A stretch of 64,000 nucleotides of DNA, taken from Haliotis asinina (Eukaryota > Mollusca > Gastropoda > Lepetellida > Haliotidae). Every line of letters begins with the position of its first letter. The first letter of the stretch is position 1. The notes under the pieces were generated by a model. The model was not told where the DNA came from. It was given only the letters and a program-made list of their open reading frames with translations, and did no database searches. The stretch is taken from positions 23,767,753 through 23,831,752 of the forward strand of contig NC_090290.1 of the NCBI RefSeq assembly GCF_037392515.1, given 5' to 3'. Both the position numbers and the translations under genes were made by a program. This document shows, piece after piece, positions 49,291-60,085 of this stretch.

Positions 49291-50992
49291 GTTCCTCAAG
49301 TAAAAATTCCATTACGCATATACTTTGTTTCCACTGTGTTTGGATAAATGATATGAAGAGCAGCAGAGTGGCACGTATGGTGGAGAGACGGGTTCATCTA
49401 CTACGCCTTATCTCAGCCTTGGTGATATAGTGTCATATGATGTCAACACATTCAAGATCTATTTGTGCTTATAGACAATCACTCAAACAGGCATTGTAGA
49501 AAAGTATTACCTCAAACTTCGCTTAACAAGATCATCAGATTTAATATTGAATAAGGAGTCAAAACACTACTCTCGTAATAGTTTTTCTTGGCATTGAGAA
49601 ATTGTCTGATTAGATTTGCCAGCCGATGAAAAGGAATCTAATAACTAAAGTATCAATGAGAAAAGGGCAATTTGTATGATTCTGCTCCACGTCCCTAGGT
49701 TCTTCTGGCGAGACAAGATTCATTGAAACATTATTGAAATGCATTCAATCTTAAACAAACAGATGCGTTAGCTAGAAATTCTGCTGAAATAAATCACTCG
49801 CCTTTGCTTGCCATGTCTGGACTTAAGTAGCTAATAACAAAATTATATTACCTTTGATCTCATATAAATGTCATAAAACAAAATGGCTTTACATAACATG
49901 GCAAAAATTCCAAGAAGAAAAATTGATTCATATTACATCTACAACATCCATCACCATTTTCACTCCAGCATTTAGGTATCCTGCGTCTTGATATAGAGAG
50001 CTACAACAGGCAGACAATATGCGTAAATTGATATTATCATGACTTGTTGCAAGTAATAAGGAATATAAGACGTCAATACATTTTAATGCATGTCAAGTGT
50101 AGAAAACAAATTATTCAGCCTCATGTAACAATGTTGAGTTTTGATTGGTTCACGTGACTCTGATAAAATACCATGTACACCCGTCACGATCCACGAGCTG
50201 AGAGTACAAAAGTTGTATCATCCCGCCATGCCTTGGTGACCATGAGAAGCGAGAGAAGGGTGTATTGCTAAGCCTTTAGTATAACGTGCACTGCACTGAG
50301 GTCAATCGATCAGCTGATGTCAACATGGCAGCAAAGAACCGTTTTGCTACATCAACTCAGTTCAATGCATATTGTTTTCTTTAGATTTAGTAAAAACATT
50401 AGGCCAGATAAATGCGTTATCACATCATATCTCAGGAAATACTGGTCTTCACAGTACCCTGTAAGGTTGTGTTACAACCTTACTCAAAACTGATAAAACC
50501 CTCTGTTTCCCTCGACACAGTGTGATATCTTATAATGCCAGTATGATGTATCTATGTATATAATGTAAACCCTGAACTTTGCAATATTGATGCTATAGGA
50601 AGGCAGCCTGTAAATAATTACATCTGTACTTGACAACCCAGTGATTGATATGCAGAACATCGATCCAATGTGATTGGGAAACGACATACAATGAAACTAG
50701 TCCCGGAACCTGACCACTCATCCATTTCATTGCTGCTTCTAACCATAAAAGGTTTCATGGAACTAGTTCCTACAATGAGTCACCAAGGGGGGCATCTGTA
50801 TTATCAGATCAATGTTGCGCGTTTCTTAAAAACAGTCATACATCAACAGATCTTCTATCATTCAGCCAATGTTATGATGGTGACAGTTGACACTGTTGTT
50901 GACAAGATATTACAGAACAAGACTCTCAGATGGAAACAGGTGACTTCAGTTTGCCTTCTCCACCAACTACACAACCATTATTTTAACAAATA
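49291..50992. other. No recognised gene; one promoter-like patch
   Basis: The 50,140-50,340 patch is discussed under findings. A small perfect hairpin, GTAAGGTTGT-GTT-ACAACCTTAC, lies at 50,461-50,483. Confidence 0.5.
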
Positions 50993-51148
50993 CTTATGGA
51001 AACAAATAAGGGAACACATGAAAGTACACGTTTCTTTAATTATTTCCAGAATTTCACCCATAGTGCAATACATACCATGTGAAGAAAACCTGGCAAAGAA
51101 CAGAGGATCACTTGTACTTTAAAGTGTTCCCTTATTTGTTTCCATGAG
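50993..51148. repeat. MITE-like foldback element, about 155 bp
   Basis: The left end ATGGAAACAAATAAGGGAAC and the reverse complement of the right end are identical over 22 bases; AAGTACA follows in both arms. The inner part is also roughly self-complementary. The superfamily is not clear. Confidence 0.8.
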
Positions 51149-51693
51149 CATAGTATCAATAGTAATATTCCATAATCATTACTGAATAAGAATAAGAATT
51201 TCTTATATTTCCATATTTCTTCTCCATCAGAAGACCAACTTTTAACAATATTCATCAGCAAAGAGATCTTACTGATATACTGCATTGTTGTGTGACTGTA
51301 TAAACTGGAATTGCCTGAAAATTGTCTTTTGCTTTTTTCTTAAAGATCATAACTAACTAAATCGTCAATCTCCTTACAATACAGTTTATGATGCTTGCTT
51401 GACAGCTACTGATCGTCAGTGAGAGTGAGGCTATATCCTTCATCCTTTGCACCTGAACACATTCTGTAACTGCCACCTCAAGGAGGCCAGCATCCAACCA
51501 TTGTCTACACAAATACTCCTTCACTGTCTAGACACAAGCAGATCAGGTGCTCCAGACTCTCCATCCACAGGACTTCACCAGTGTCAGTAAACCAAGGCTT
51601 GTTGGTACTCCTGGTGGTAAAGTCTGGAGCATTAACAGGGCACGCTCAGTCTGTGATATCATACAGCCACTAACTGTGAGCCAGCGTCAATCC

Positions 51694-51897
51694 TCCAGGT
51701 TAGAATTTGTCTTCAGCAATCCATGCTTGTTGTAAGAAGTGACTAACAGGATCAGGTGGTCAGGCCCATTGACATAGTTAATGCTCATGCTTTTGATCAC
51801 TGGACTGTCTGGTCCACACTCGATTATTTATAAACCGCCACCATATAGCTGTTATATTGCTGAGTGCGGCGTAAAACTAAACTCACTCACTCACTAT
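51694..51897 (+). mobile_element. SINE family B copy without tRNA head
   Basis: It starts at CCAGGTTAGAATTTGTCTTC and runs through CAGGATCAGGTGGTCAGG, GATCACTGGACTGTCTGG and GCTGAGTGCGGCGTAAAAC to an ACTCACTCACTC tail. Confidence 0.88.
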
Positions 51898-52186
51898 GTC
51901 ACTCAGTGTCTTTCCTTTCAGTCGAGTTTACTATTATAATAGTGATTTATCATCCAAAACTGACTTCCACGTGAGATATTGCTTGTGTGATATCACATAA
52001 TATCTCCTGGGAGATACCTTTTTGAGAGTAGATTTTGAACAATGCCCTCACAATAATAATACATCATGCACTTGTTTACATCACAATGCTATGACATGCT
52101 GCACTGCAAGTGTAATGGTAGTACAGTGTTGAGAGATGCACAATTTCATTAAAAACTAATGGAAAAAATGATTTTTGATGATAAAA

Positions 52187-52320
52187 AGAATCTCATCCTC
52201 AGGGTCTACTGATATCAATCGTATCAACACTTCCTGATAAAGGCAAGCCTCGAATATTTGTTACTTTATCAACTTGTGTTGATATATTTGATATCAGTAG
52301 ACACTTGAATGAGATTCTCT
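52187..52320. repeat. Foldback element upstream of the Tc1 transposon
   Basis: The arms share AGAATCTCAT, GTCTACTGATATCAA and TATCAACAC in the same order, about 46 bases each, around a loop of about 40. It is separated by about 125 bases from the Tc1 left end and has different terminal sequences, so it is a separate element. Confidence 0.82.
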
Positions 52321-52629
52321 ATATATACTCTGAACATAACAATTACTCAGATAACTGGTATTGGTGTGAAGAAGATTCCTAATCAGTAAATATATATGAA
52401 AGCACATATTCACTGTCATTCCCAACAGGATGCATTCACTATATACAGTGTTCCCAGAAATTATTGAGAAAATCTTTGTTTTTTTCCTAATGATGCTAAG
52501 ATTGGAAAAAGGGCTTTCACTATGCAATAAGCATATTAAATAAGGGAGACAACTCTTCAAGGCTTAGAAGGCAGCTCATTACGTCAAGAGTTATCTCCCT
52601 TGTCTGAGCAGACGGCTTCCTGTGTTGAC

Positions 52630-53619
52630 ATGGCAGAATTTACAGCAAGAGAGAAAAGAAAGCTCATTCTAGATGATTTTGAAAGGGGTGAGGCTGATGC
52701 TAAAGTGTTAGCTTGTAGACATGGTATTCCTCTGTCTACAGTATACAGAACTTTGAAGAATATTCAAACAGGAACCGGGACAGAGCACAAAGCAGGGGCA
52801 TGTCGGCCTAGGAAATTCAGTGTTGTGGATCGCCGAAGACTTGGGCAGATTGTGAGTAGGGGCAAATTGAAAAGTGTTGAGAACATCAGAAATGAAATGA
52901 TTAGCAGAGGAAGTCCTCAGGTATGCAATGAAACAGTTGGGCAGGAATTACAGAGACTTAATTGGGTGAAAAAACATGGAATTCCCTCGCCGTTGATGAA
53001 AGATGCACAAAAGGAAAAACGTTTAAACTGGTGTCGGGCTCATGAAAATCAAGATTGGGATAATGTTTTCTTTTCGGATGAAAGTTCTGTTTGGCTTTTC
53101 CCTAATTGTGTGAAAATTTGGACCAAAGATACTGTCAAACCTATCTACCAGCGACCAAAACATAGCCCGAAGTTTCACATGTGGGGTGGCATATCGGCTC
53201 GCGGAATGACGCCATTTCGTGTTTTCACGGGAAACTTGACAAAAGAAAGATACGCTGACATTCTAAATAGTCACCTTCTTCTTACAGCACAAACATTGTA
53301 TGAAGATGATTGGATTTTCCAGCATGATAATGACCCAAAACACACTGCGCGCTACACAAAACAGTGGTTGTCGGGCGAAAATGTTCAAGTTTTAGACTGG
53401 CCCAGTTACAGCCCAGACCTAAACCCAATTGAGAATGTGTGGGGAGTCATGAAGGACAGAATAAACCAAAAGGGACTGAGAAATATTGAAGATATGAAGG
53501 CCGAGGTGGTCCAATATTGGGATACCCTGTCACACGATTACCTACAAACTTTGATGGGTAGTGTGCCTAGGCGTATTCAGGCATGCATTGCTGAGCGAGG
53601 AGGTCTAACAAAGTACTAA
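52630..53619 (+). CDS. Tc1-like DD34E transposase, intact
   Basis: This 329-residue protein is typical in length for Tc1 transposases. The N-terminal half should bind DNA: a paired-like helix-turn-helix (about residues 1-45, including the run CRHGIPLSTVYRTLK), an AT-hook-like GACRPRK at 56-62, and a second helical domain to about 115. The catalytic triad is complete: D150 in FFSDES, D233 in QHDNDPKHTA and E268 in SPDLNPIENVW. There are 34 residues between the second Asp and the Glu, which defines the DD34E (Tc1) type. Cut-and-paste transposition is expected in the nucleus. The start is the ATG at 52630 (G at -3 and +4); the frame is open a little further upstream, but only from non-ATG codons. 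No stop or frameshift is present. Confidence 0.94.
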   Translation: MAEFTAREKRKLILDDFERGEADAKVLACRHGIPLSTVYRTLKNIQTGTGTEHKAGACRPRKFSVVDRRRLGQIVSRGKLKSVENIRNEMISRGSPQVCNETVGQELQRLNWVKKHGIPSPLMKDAQKEKRLNWCRAHENQDWDNVFFSDESSVWLFPNCVKIWTKDTVKPIYQRPKHSPKFHMWGGISARGMTPFRVFTGNLTKERYADILNSHLLLTAQTLYEDDWIFQHDNDPKHTARYTKQWLSGENVQVLDWPSYSPDLNPIENVWGVMKDRINQKGLRNIEDMKAEVVQYWDTLSHDYLQTLMGSVPRRIQACIAERGGLTKY

Positions 53620-53684
53620 ACCAAGACTGAGGTTGTAAAAGGATGATGTTTTAACATGTTTATGTAAGTAAAACGCCAGAAGTT

Positions 53685-53690
53685 AATAAA
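53685..53690 (+). promoter_or_regulatory. Polyadenylation signal inside the Tc1 element
   Basis: AATAAA lies 65 bases after the transposase stop and before the right terminal repeat, so the element may supply its own 3' end. Confidence 0.45.
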
Positions 53691-53744
53691 CGTAATGAGT
53701 TACATGACGCAACATGATTCTCAATAATTTCTGGGAATACTATA

Positions 53745-53850
53745 ATACCCCACATGGGGACAACGTGTGAAGCCCATTTCTGGTGTTTCCCCACCATGAT
53801 ATTGCTGAAATACTGCTAAAAGCGGCGTAAAACCATACTCCTTCACTATA
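53745..53850 (+). mobile_element. SINE family A 3' part, abutting the Tc1 element
   Basis: It starts at CCCCACATGGGGACAACGTG, directly after the TA duplication, and continues through GAAGCCCATTTCTGG and GATATTGCTG to GCGGCGTAAAACC. The head is absent on either side of the Tc1 element. Confidence 0.85.
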
Positions 53851-53996
53851 TAATAATTTAAAAAATGGACTGAATTCTCAGATTGAATCCTATGACAACA
53901 GTTAACCAGATGCAGTAAAAGTGAAATATGTAACCTATTCAGTAGTACATGAAAGTATTTATAACCCTAATATCTTAAGTGAAGCACTCAACAAGC

Positions 53997-54036
53997 GAGT
54001 GAGTGAGTGAGTGAGTGAGTGAGTGAGTGAGTGAGG
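53997..54036. repeat. (GAGT)n microsatellite
   Basis: Ten near-perfect units. This is the reverse complement of the SINE tail motif, but no SINE body follows, so it is either an orphan tail that has expanded or independent. Confidence 0.9.
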
Positions 54037-56495
54037 TTTATTTATATAGTTTCTATTAATCGTTGTGAAAGTCAAGGTAAACCCTGTATCACATTACTTA
54101 CATGGAACTGAGAGACACAGTATCTGTTTACATGATGTTCTCACTGTGCTCTGCAACCATGTGTCAGTCTATCACATGTGCCCTTTGATTCAAGTGCCAT
54201 TCACCCCAGATCCAGCAAAGTAGCTTGACATTCACAAAGCTCTCCAACTGTTTTTCTTCAAGTCTTGAATCCCTAATGAAAGCCCACCAAAGGTGACTTT
54301 ACTTCTTGGCCCGCAGGCATGTAAAATATTTGTATTTATATACAGCTAGAAATTCTTAAGCCTCATGACACCACTGGGCAAAGCTGTACAGTGATCCACT
54401 GTTTATGGCAACTTGTAGTCATCCTTTTAAATATTGAATTTTTTCTTTGCATTATTGATTCATGCAAGTTAACTTGATCTTCTAAGGTTAAAAGCTGGTG
54501 TCATCATGAAAAAAGAATTTCAGTCTGCACTGACTTGTTGACCTATCTTAATTTACTTCAGGGATCTATTACTGTTGCATGTTCCAATAGGGCATATCTG
54601 CCTGCGACAGTGACCTACTTGAGGGGCATGGCCCCTAGTAACTACTGGAGATAGGGCAGATGTGTCCCTGGGTGCACAGCATAATATGAATCTGTCAAAT
54701 CCTGGAGATGTTGCACAATCTGTGGCTGGAGACGTCTGCTATGAGGGACTGTGTAAATGTAACTGGTTATCGTAGACATATTAAACCTTGAACCAGTTAA
54801 TCTTTGTTTTATAGCCATCCTCAGTGCCATTCCAAGAAATGCGACCAAACTGACTGAAAGGTGGACGCACTAACAATTAGGCTATCAGTTTATGAGTTGG
54901 CCCTGTCATTACAGCTCCTGTCCAGACACAGGCAAAGGTGATATGATTGATGCTCATGATGTTGATGACTGGCTTGTCTGGTTCAGATATGACTATTTGA
55001 AGACTGCCAACATACAGTCAAAATATTGCTGAGTGCAGTGTGAAACAAGAAGCCAACCAACCTTTAACTTAACACAAACCACATGTCTGCCTGATCATCC
55101 AGTGAGTCACTAATTGTTCAGTCAGCAATAATAAAGTTGTATGCTTCATTATCACTTAATTCTTCATGGTGAACTGATACAACATCTACATAAGCACCAC
55201 TTCTCACCATCTCCCAATCACCTTTTCCCTAACAACAACCCCTCTAGGCCTTTATACTGCTGCCCCACTCACATAACCCCCACCTGAACTACTCCAACCC
55301 TATCACCATCTCCACCTACCACCCGTCAAACAGACTGACACAATTATATCCACCGACACTTTCAAGTACATAAAACAAACCAATGAAGACGCTAAGTGAA
55401 CATAAGTTATTTCAATTCACTTATCTGTCAACAACTAAAAGGTCAATACAATAACACAAAGTTAATGGAAGAATACACCATTATCCACTTGCATCATCAG
55501 ACGTTCTGTATATTGATGTGCATATTGCCTCCAACCAGTCCAGTATCTCACAGTACACTGGTGGCCACACAATTCAGCTAGTTTTCCCCACACAATGTCA
55601 TAAGACATATTTGGAAAAATCAATTACCAAATATTTGTTACCTTCTAAACAAACATGAGCGGTACCCAAAACAATCTGCCTCCCACCAACCAGGCCCATG
55701 GTGTGGAGTTGTGTCGAGAACCCTGTGCTTCACAACCTCAAAGACATGATCTTTAGATCCATTAATTTTACATACAGTCGGCACCAATCTGCCGTCTAGA
55801 CAAAACACACAACTGTCACTGTTGTCCTAATTTTATTTACTACAATTTTCATCTGATATTGAGAAGGGAAGCTCGTTCATGTGCAAAACTGGGGCCAGGA
55901 AATATTGACATTTGTCCTAACATCAGGAGATCACCTTCCTCTGCCATGCTTGTTGGTATGGTGAGAACATAAACAAAGTGTTCCACCTTATCCCTCCTGT
56001 GAAGGCAAGCAGTGTGGTTTACTGGCAAATGTCAAACAAGCACAGAAGGAATGCTTTAAGATCAAAATGGGTGTGAAAGCAAGATGTTCACCATTTTGTC
56101 CCGTAGCCATAGGCAAAATTACTGCAACAAATATCATCTGGATGATTTCAGAAGAGGTCTTATTTGTATCATGCATTTTTAATACTTAACATCTTATATG
56201 AAGAAATGTTTTAGAAGAAAGATCTGATAAGCACTTTTATATCAAAGCCTTGATGTGGGAATGGGTCATTTGAAATTGATATGTTACAATGACAAAATGC
56301 AAGGTGTTTTGTGTTTGTTATGGTTTTGTTTTAACATACCAGTACTTTGCGGAAATTCACACCATCCTGGGAGGGGTAATTGAAGGTTGTGAACAGATGG
56401 GTTGTCACTCTGACATTACTTCAGTACATGAGGAAAGGTGTGAGCAAACATGTCAAAAACATGACAAGCAGTCAACATACAATTTGTCTGTCTGC
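54037..56495. other. No gene seen apart from a SINE B fragment
   Basis: A pyrimidine-rich, C-rich stretch lies at about 55,195-55,330. Confidence 0.5.
54920..55063 (+). mobile_element. SINE family B 3' fragment
   Basis: GATGCTCATGATGTTGATGAC, GGCTTGTCTGGTTCAGA (the family-B domain) and AAATATTGCTGAGTGCAGTG are recognisable; the 5' half and the ACTC tail are missing. Confidence 0.75.
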
Positions 56496-57667
56496 ACTGT
56501 TCAACCAATGGAACAACATCTTGTAAACCATGTGTGTACCATTTAACCAATAGAGCAACACATTGTAAACCATGTGTGTACCATTTAACCAATGGAACAA
56601 CGCCTTGTAACTCAGGTGGCTACCACTTAACCAATGGAGCAACACCTTGTAAACCATGTGTGTACCATTTAACCAATGGAGCAACACCTTGTAAACCATG
56701 TGTGTACCATTTTACCAATGGAGCAACACCTTGTAAACCATGTGTGTACCATTTAACCAATGGAGCAACACCTTGTAAACCATGTGTGTACCATTTTACC
56801 AATGGAGCAACACCTTGTAAACCATGTGTGTACCATTTTACCAATGGAGCAACACCTTGTAAACCATGTGTGTACCATTTTACCAATGGAGCAACACCTT
56901 GTAAACCATGTGTGTACCATTTTACCAATGGAGCAACACCTTGTAAACCATGTGTGTACCATTTAACCAATGGAACAATGCCTTGTAAACCATGTGTGTA
57001 CCACTTAACCAATGGAGCAACACCTTGTAAACCATGTGTGTACCATTTTACCAATGGAGCAACACCTTGTAAACCATGTGTGTACCATTTTACCAATGGA
57101 GCAACACCTTGTAAACCATGTGTGTACCATTTTACCAATGGAGCAACACCTTGTAAACCATGTGTGTACCATTTTACCAATGGAGCAACACCTTGTAAAC
57201 CATGTGTGTACCATTTTACCAATGGAGCAACACCTTGTAAACCATGTGTGTACCATTTAACCAATGGAACAATGCCTTGTAAACCATGTGTGTACCACTT
57301 AACCAATGGAGCAACACCTTGTAAACCATGTGTGTACCATTTTACCAATGGAGCAACACCTTGTAAACCATGTGTGTACCATTTAACCAATGGAACAATG
57401 CCTTGTAAACCATGTGTGTACCATTTTACCAATGGAACAACACCTTGTAAACCATGTGTGTACCATTTTACCAATGGAACAATGCCTTGTAAACCATGTG
57501 TGTACCACTTAACCAATGGAACAACACCTTGTAAACCATGTGTGTACCATTTAACCAATGGAGCAACACCTTGTAAACCAAGTGTGTACCATTTTACCAA
57601 TGGAGCAACACCTTGTAAACCATGTGTGTACCACTTAACCAATGGAACAACACCTTGTAAACCATGT
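56496..57667. repeat. Satellite, about 28 copies of a 42-bp unit
   Basis: The unit joins ACCATTTAACCAATGGAGCA to ACACCTTGTAAACCATGTGT. Since 42 is a multiple of three and the unit lacks stops in several frames, long open frames occur on both strands (398 and 359 codons) and as shorter repeats in other frames. Changes such as TTTACC/TTAACC and GGAGCAACACC/GGAACAATGCC form a seven-unit block that is partly repeated. The ends fade into unique sequence on the left and a SINE family B fragment on the right. Confidence 0.95.
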
Positions 57668-57826
57668 AACCCATGGTCAGGTTCGCTGACTTGGTTCACT
57701 CATCATCGGAATTCCATAGGTCAATGCTGATCACTGGATTGTCTGATCCAGATTGTTTATACAGACTGCCACCATACAGCTGGAATAATGTTTAGTGTGG
57801 CATAAAACTACACTCTCTCACTCCAA
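57668..57826 (+). mobile_element. SINE family B 3' fragment at the edge of the 42-bp array
   Basis: It begins directly after the last 42-bp unit with GGTCAGGTTCGCTGACTTGG, then GATCACTGGATTGTCTGA, CCACCATACAGCTGGAATA and an ACTCTCTCACTC tail. Confidence 0.82.
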
Positions 57827-59143
57827 ATATATTTGACATCAACTCAGAGGTGATACTCTAAACCATGCCCAAATAGTGATTAATTATCTAAATTATTGGT
57901 GCTATTTGAGTAACAATGTCTTTTAACAAAAATAAATACCTGTCAATCTTACAATCCTTTGATACTGGAAGTAGCTGGTTTCATATATTACTGTATATCT
58001 CAGATTAATTACAAGGCTTTAAAGTACTATACATAGAAAGAATCAATTCCATACTTATTGATTAACAGCCATAAATCAAGTCTTCCATCTTCAAAATAAC
58101 AATGCTTTCTTCAAGTCAGTGAACAACTTATACCAATCTGGATCTCTCTCTCAGATTATGTATGTCTTTTTATTCAAGTAAAACACCCAAAGACCTCAGA
58201 TACATATTCGGCTTTAATTAATTATCAAATATCAAATTATAAGGTACGTAAGGATATTGAAACGCATACTGGAGCATGAGGTTTGAAATTACTTATCACC
58301 ATGACTGTTTGATACTTAAGATACTCATCAGTAGAATGGCACATTGACATTTTACTATTTTGAAACTTGGATCAAGATTCTGAGAGCAGACTTTGAATAT
58401 ACAAAGATCGAAAGTTGAATTTTAGGGGACAAAAAGCTCGCGTGCAAAACGAAGTTCCACAAAACTGAAAGTCTGAAAGATGGTCAGTCAATGGCATCAG
58501 AAAATAGAGTATACTTTCTTGTCACTTTTAGCAATGCTCTGGCAATATCATGATGAGATGTTAGAAATGTGCTCCACACATTCTATCCACATGGGGAATC
58601 AAACCTAGGTCTTTAACATGACCTGCAAATATTTTAACCACTGGGACCAAGTGCCAAAGCAAACAAAGACAAGACTATGATTAATATGAAAAAGCTGTTA
58701 AACTTCACGTATGTTTATAGTTGAGATTATATTTTCCCAGTAAATACAAATTCTGTTTTGGGGGAGTTGAGCCCATCCAGGATTTCAAATCCATGCTCAG
58801 AGTTCTTTACCTAATGGCCAGCACATTAAGTCGGGGACCTAACCCCTCTAGCCACCTTGTTACATAAAAAATGACTCTTCCCCAGTAAAAACATGGTGAC
58901 CATGCACACCATTCAGGTCTTGGCCATGTCTCAAACAGTCTGCTTTATAGAGCTAATTCAGCAGTACCTATAGTCTCTTTAACAGTAACTTACCAACATT
59001 ATTTTCCCTGCAGCCTAGCCCTCACTGAGATGCTAAAGCCCTAGACGAAGCAAGTCTAGATTTCTAAGGCTCAGGATTTCCCAACTCACTGGACTCCTTT
59101 TCAATTTAAATGAGTTTGTTTGTTACTATCAAAAATACATATA
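57827..59143. other. No gene seen apart from one SINE
   Basis: AT-rich sequence with only short chance frames. Confidence 0.5.
58512..58655 (-). mobile_element. SINE family A copy, diverged
   Basis: The minus strand shows CCAGTGGTTAAAATA, box B GGTTTGATTCCCC, TGTGTGGAGCAC and GATATTGCCAGAGCATTGC. Confidence 0.78.
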
Positions 59144-59510
59144 CAGTAAAGTTCACTTATAACGTACACGCTTACAACGAATTGCTGGTTACAATGAACA
59201 AATTCAGAAGTCGCGACTGCTTTCCTATATGTTGTTATGAATTAACTACCGTATACACCGAACACTGATAGTACGAATTATCTGTTACAACGAACAAATT
59301 GATAGGCCCTCTGTGCTATTGTATGTTCGTTGGTTTTGTCTTATTATATTTTCTCTGTGAACATGATCTTGTCTCAAACCACTGGCGTGGTGATGATTCT
59401 TGGTAATTTCCGAATATTCATGAACATTCCCGAATCGCTTAGAACGAACTTCGCTTACAACGAACTGAAAACAACAGTCCCTTTGAGTTCGTTATAAAGG
59501 AATATTACTG
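59144..59510. mobile_element. Pogo/Tigger-like MITE, 367 bp
   Basis: The ends are CAGTAAAGTTCACTTATAACG and, in reverse complement, CAGTAATATTCCTTTATAACG, flanked by TA on both sides (59142-59143 and 59511-59512). A CAGT start with a TATAACGAA-type terminal repeat and internal TTACAACGAA repeats is typical of non-autonomous pogo/Tigger relatives. There is no transposase frame. Confidence 0.82.
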
Positions 59511-59985
59511 TATTCAGGGACTAAGTCTAGAGTACATATTTCAACACTATCTGTTCAATCAACTACCTAATGATGAAGATGATCATGGTATACTTAAATG
59601 ACATAACGTGAAACACACTTAAGTTTAATTATTAACATTCAACTCCTGTGTTGATTTCGTATCTTAATCGTGATTAATTTATACATGAAACAGCAATGGT
59701 TTTATATTGGCCAAAATGATCCCATTACACATTCACAAACATCTTAAACATTATTTATTTATGCTGTATCTACATTGCGCAGTGAACACAATTTTATGAC
59801 TTCAATTCTGTTTCAGTCCTTATCAAAGTGATGTTATCACAAGCATCATCTAAAATAAATCATTGAATGAAAAGAGACACTTATTATTTTAAATATGAGC
59901 AAACATTTGCAGAAAATGTCACGCCTTATTAATAGTGTTTCTGTCCTATGGAATATTGATACTCCTTATTCTGCTGCAAATAAGG

Positions 59986-60085
59986 TCTGTAACACCCTAG
60001 TATATAATGTTCTGTAACACCCTAGTATATAATGTTCTGTAGCACCCTAGTATATAATGTTCTGTAGCACCCTAGTATATAATGT
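59986..60085. repeat. Four copies of a 25-bp unit
   Basis: TCTGTAACACCCTAGTATAT with AATGT is repeated; the first two copies have TGTAACACC and the last two TGTAGCACC. Confidence 0.95.

Larger units (their letters stand above)
52446..53742 (+). mobile_element. Complete Tc1/mariner DNA transposon
   Basis: The element is 1,297 bp. Its left end begins CAGTGTTCCCAGAAATTATT and the reverse complement of its right end begins TAGTATTCCCAGAAATTATT; the two agree at all but two of the first 25 positions. Both ends are flanked by TA (52444-52445 and 53743-53744), the target duplication expected of this superfamily. One transposase frame fills the middle. The right flank is the 3' part of a SINE that starts at its box-B region, while the left flank shows no SINE head. 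Near-identical ends plus an open frame point to a recent insertion. Confidence 0.93.

Noticed and set aside
50670..51122. 150-codon frame
   Set aside because: Its end lies in a foldback element and no family is recognised; no coding support.
52600..52629. Ten extra N-terminal residues on the transposase
   Set aside because: That extension begins at TTG, not ATG; the ATG at 52,630 has a good context.
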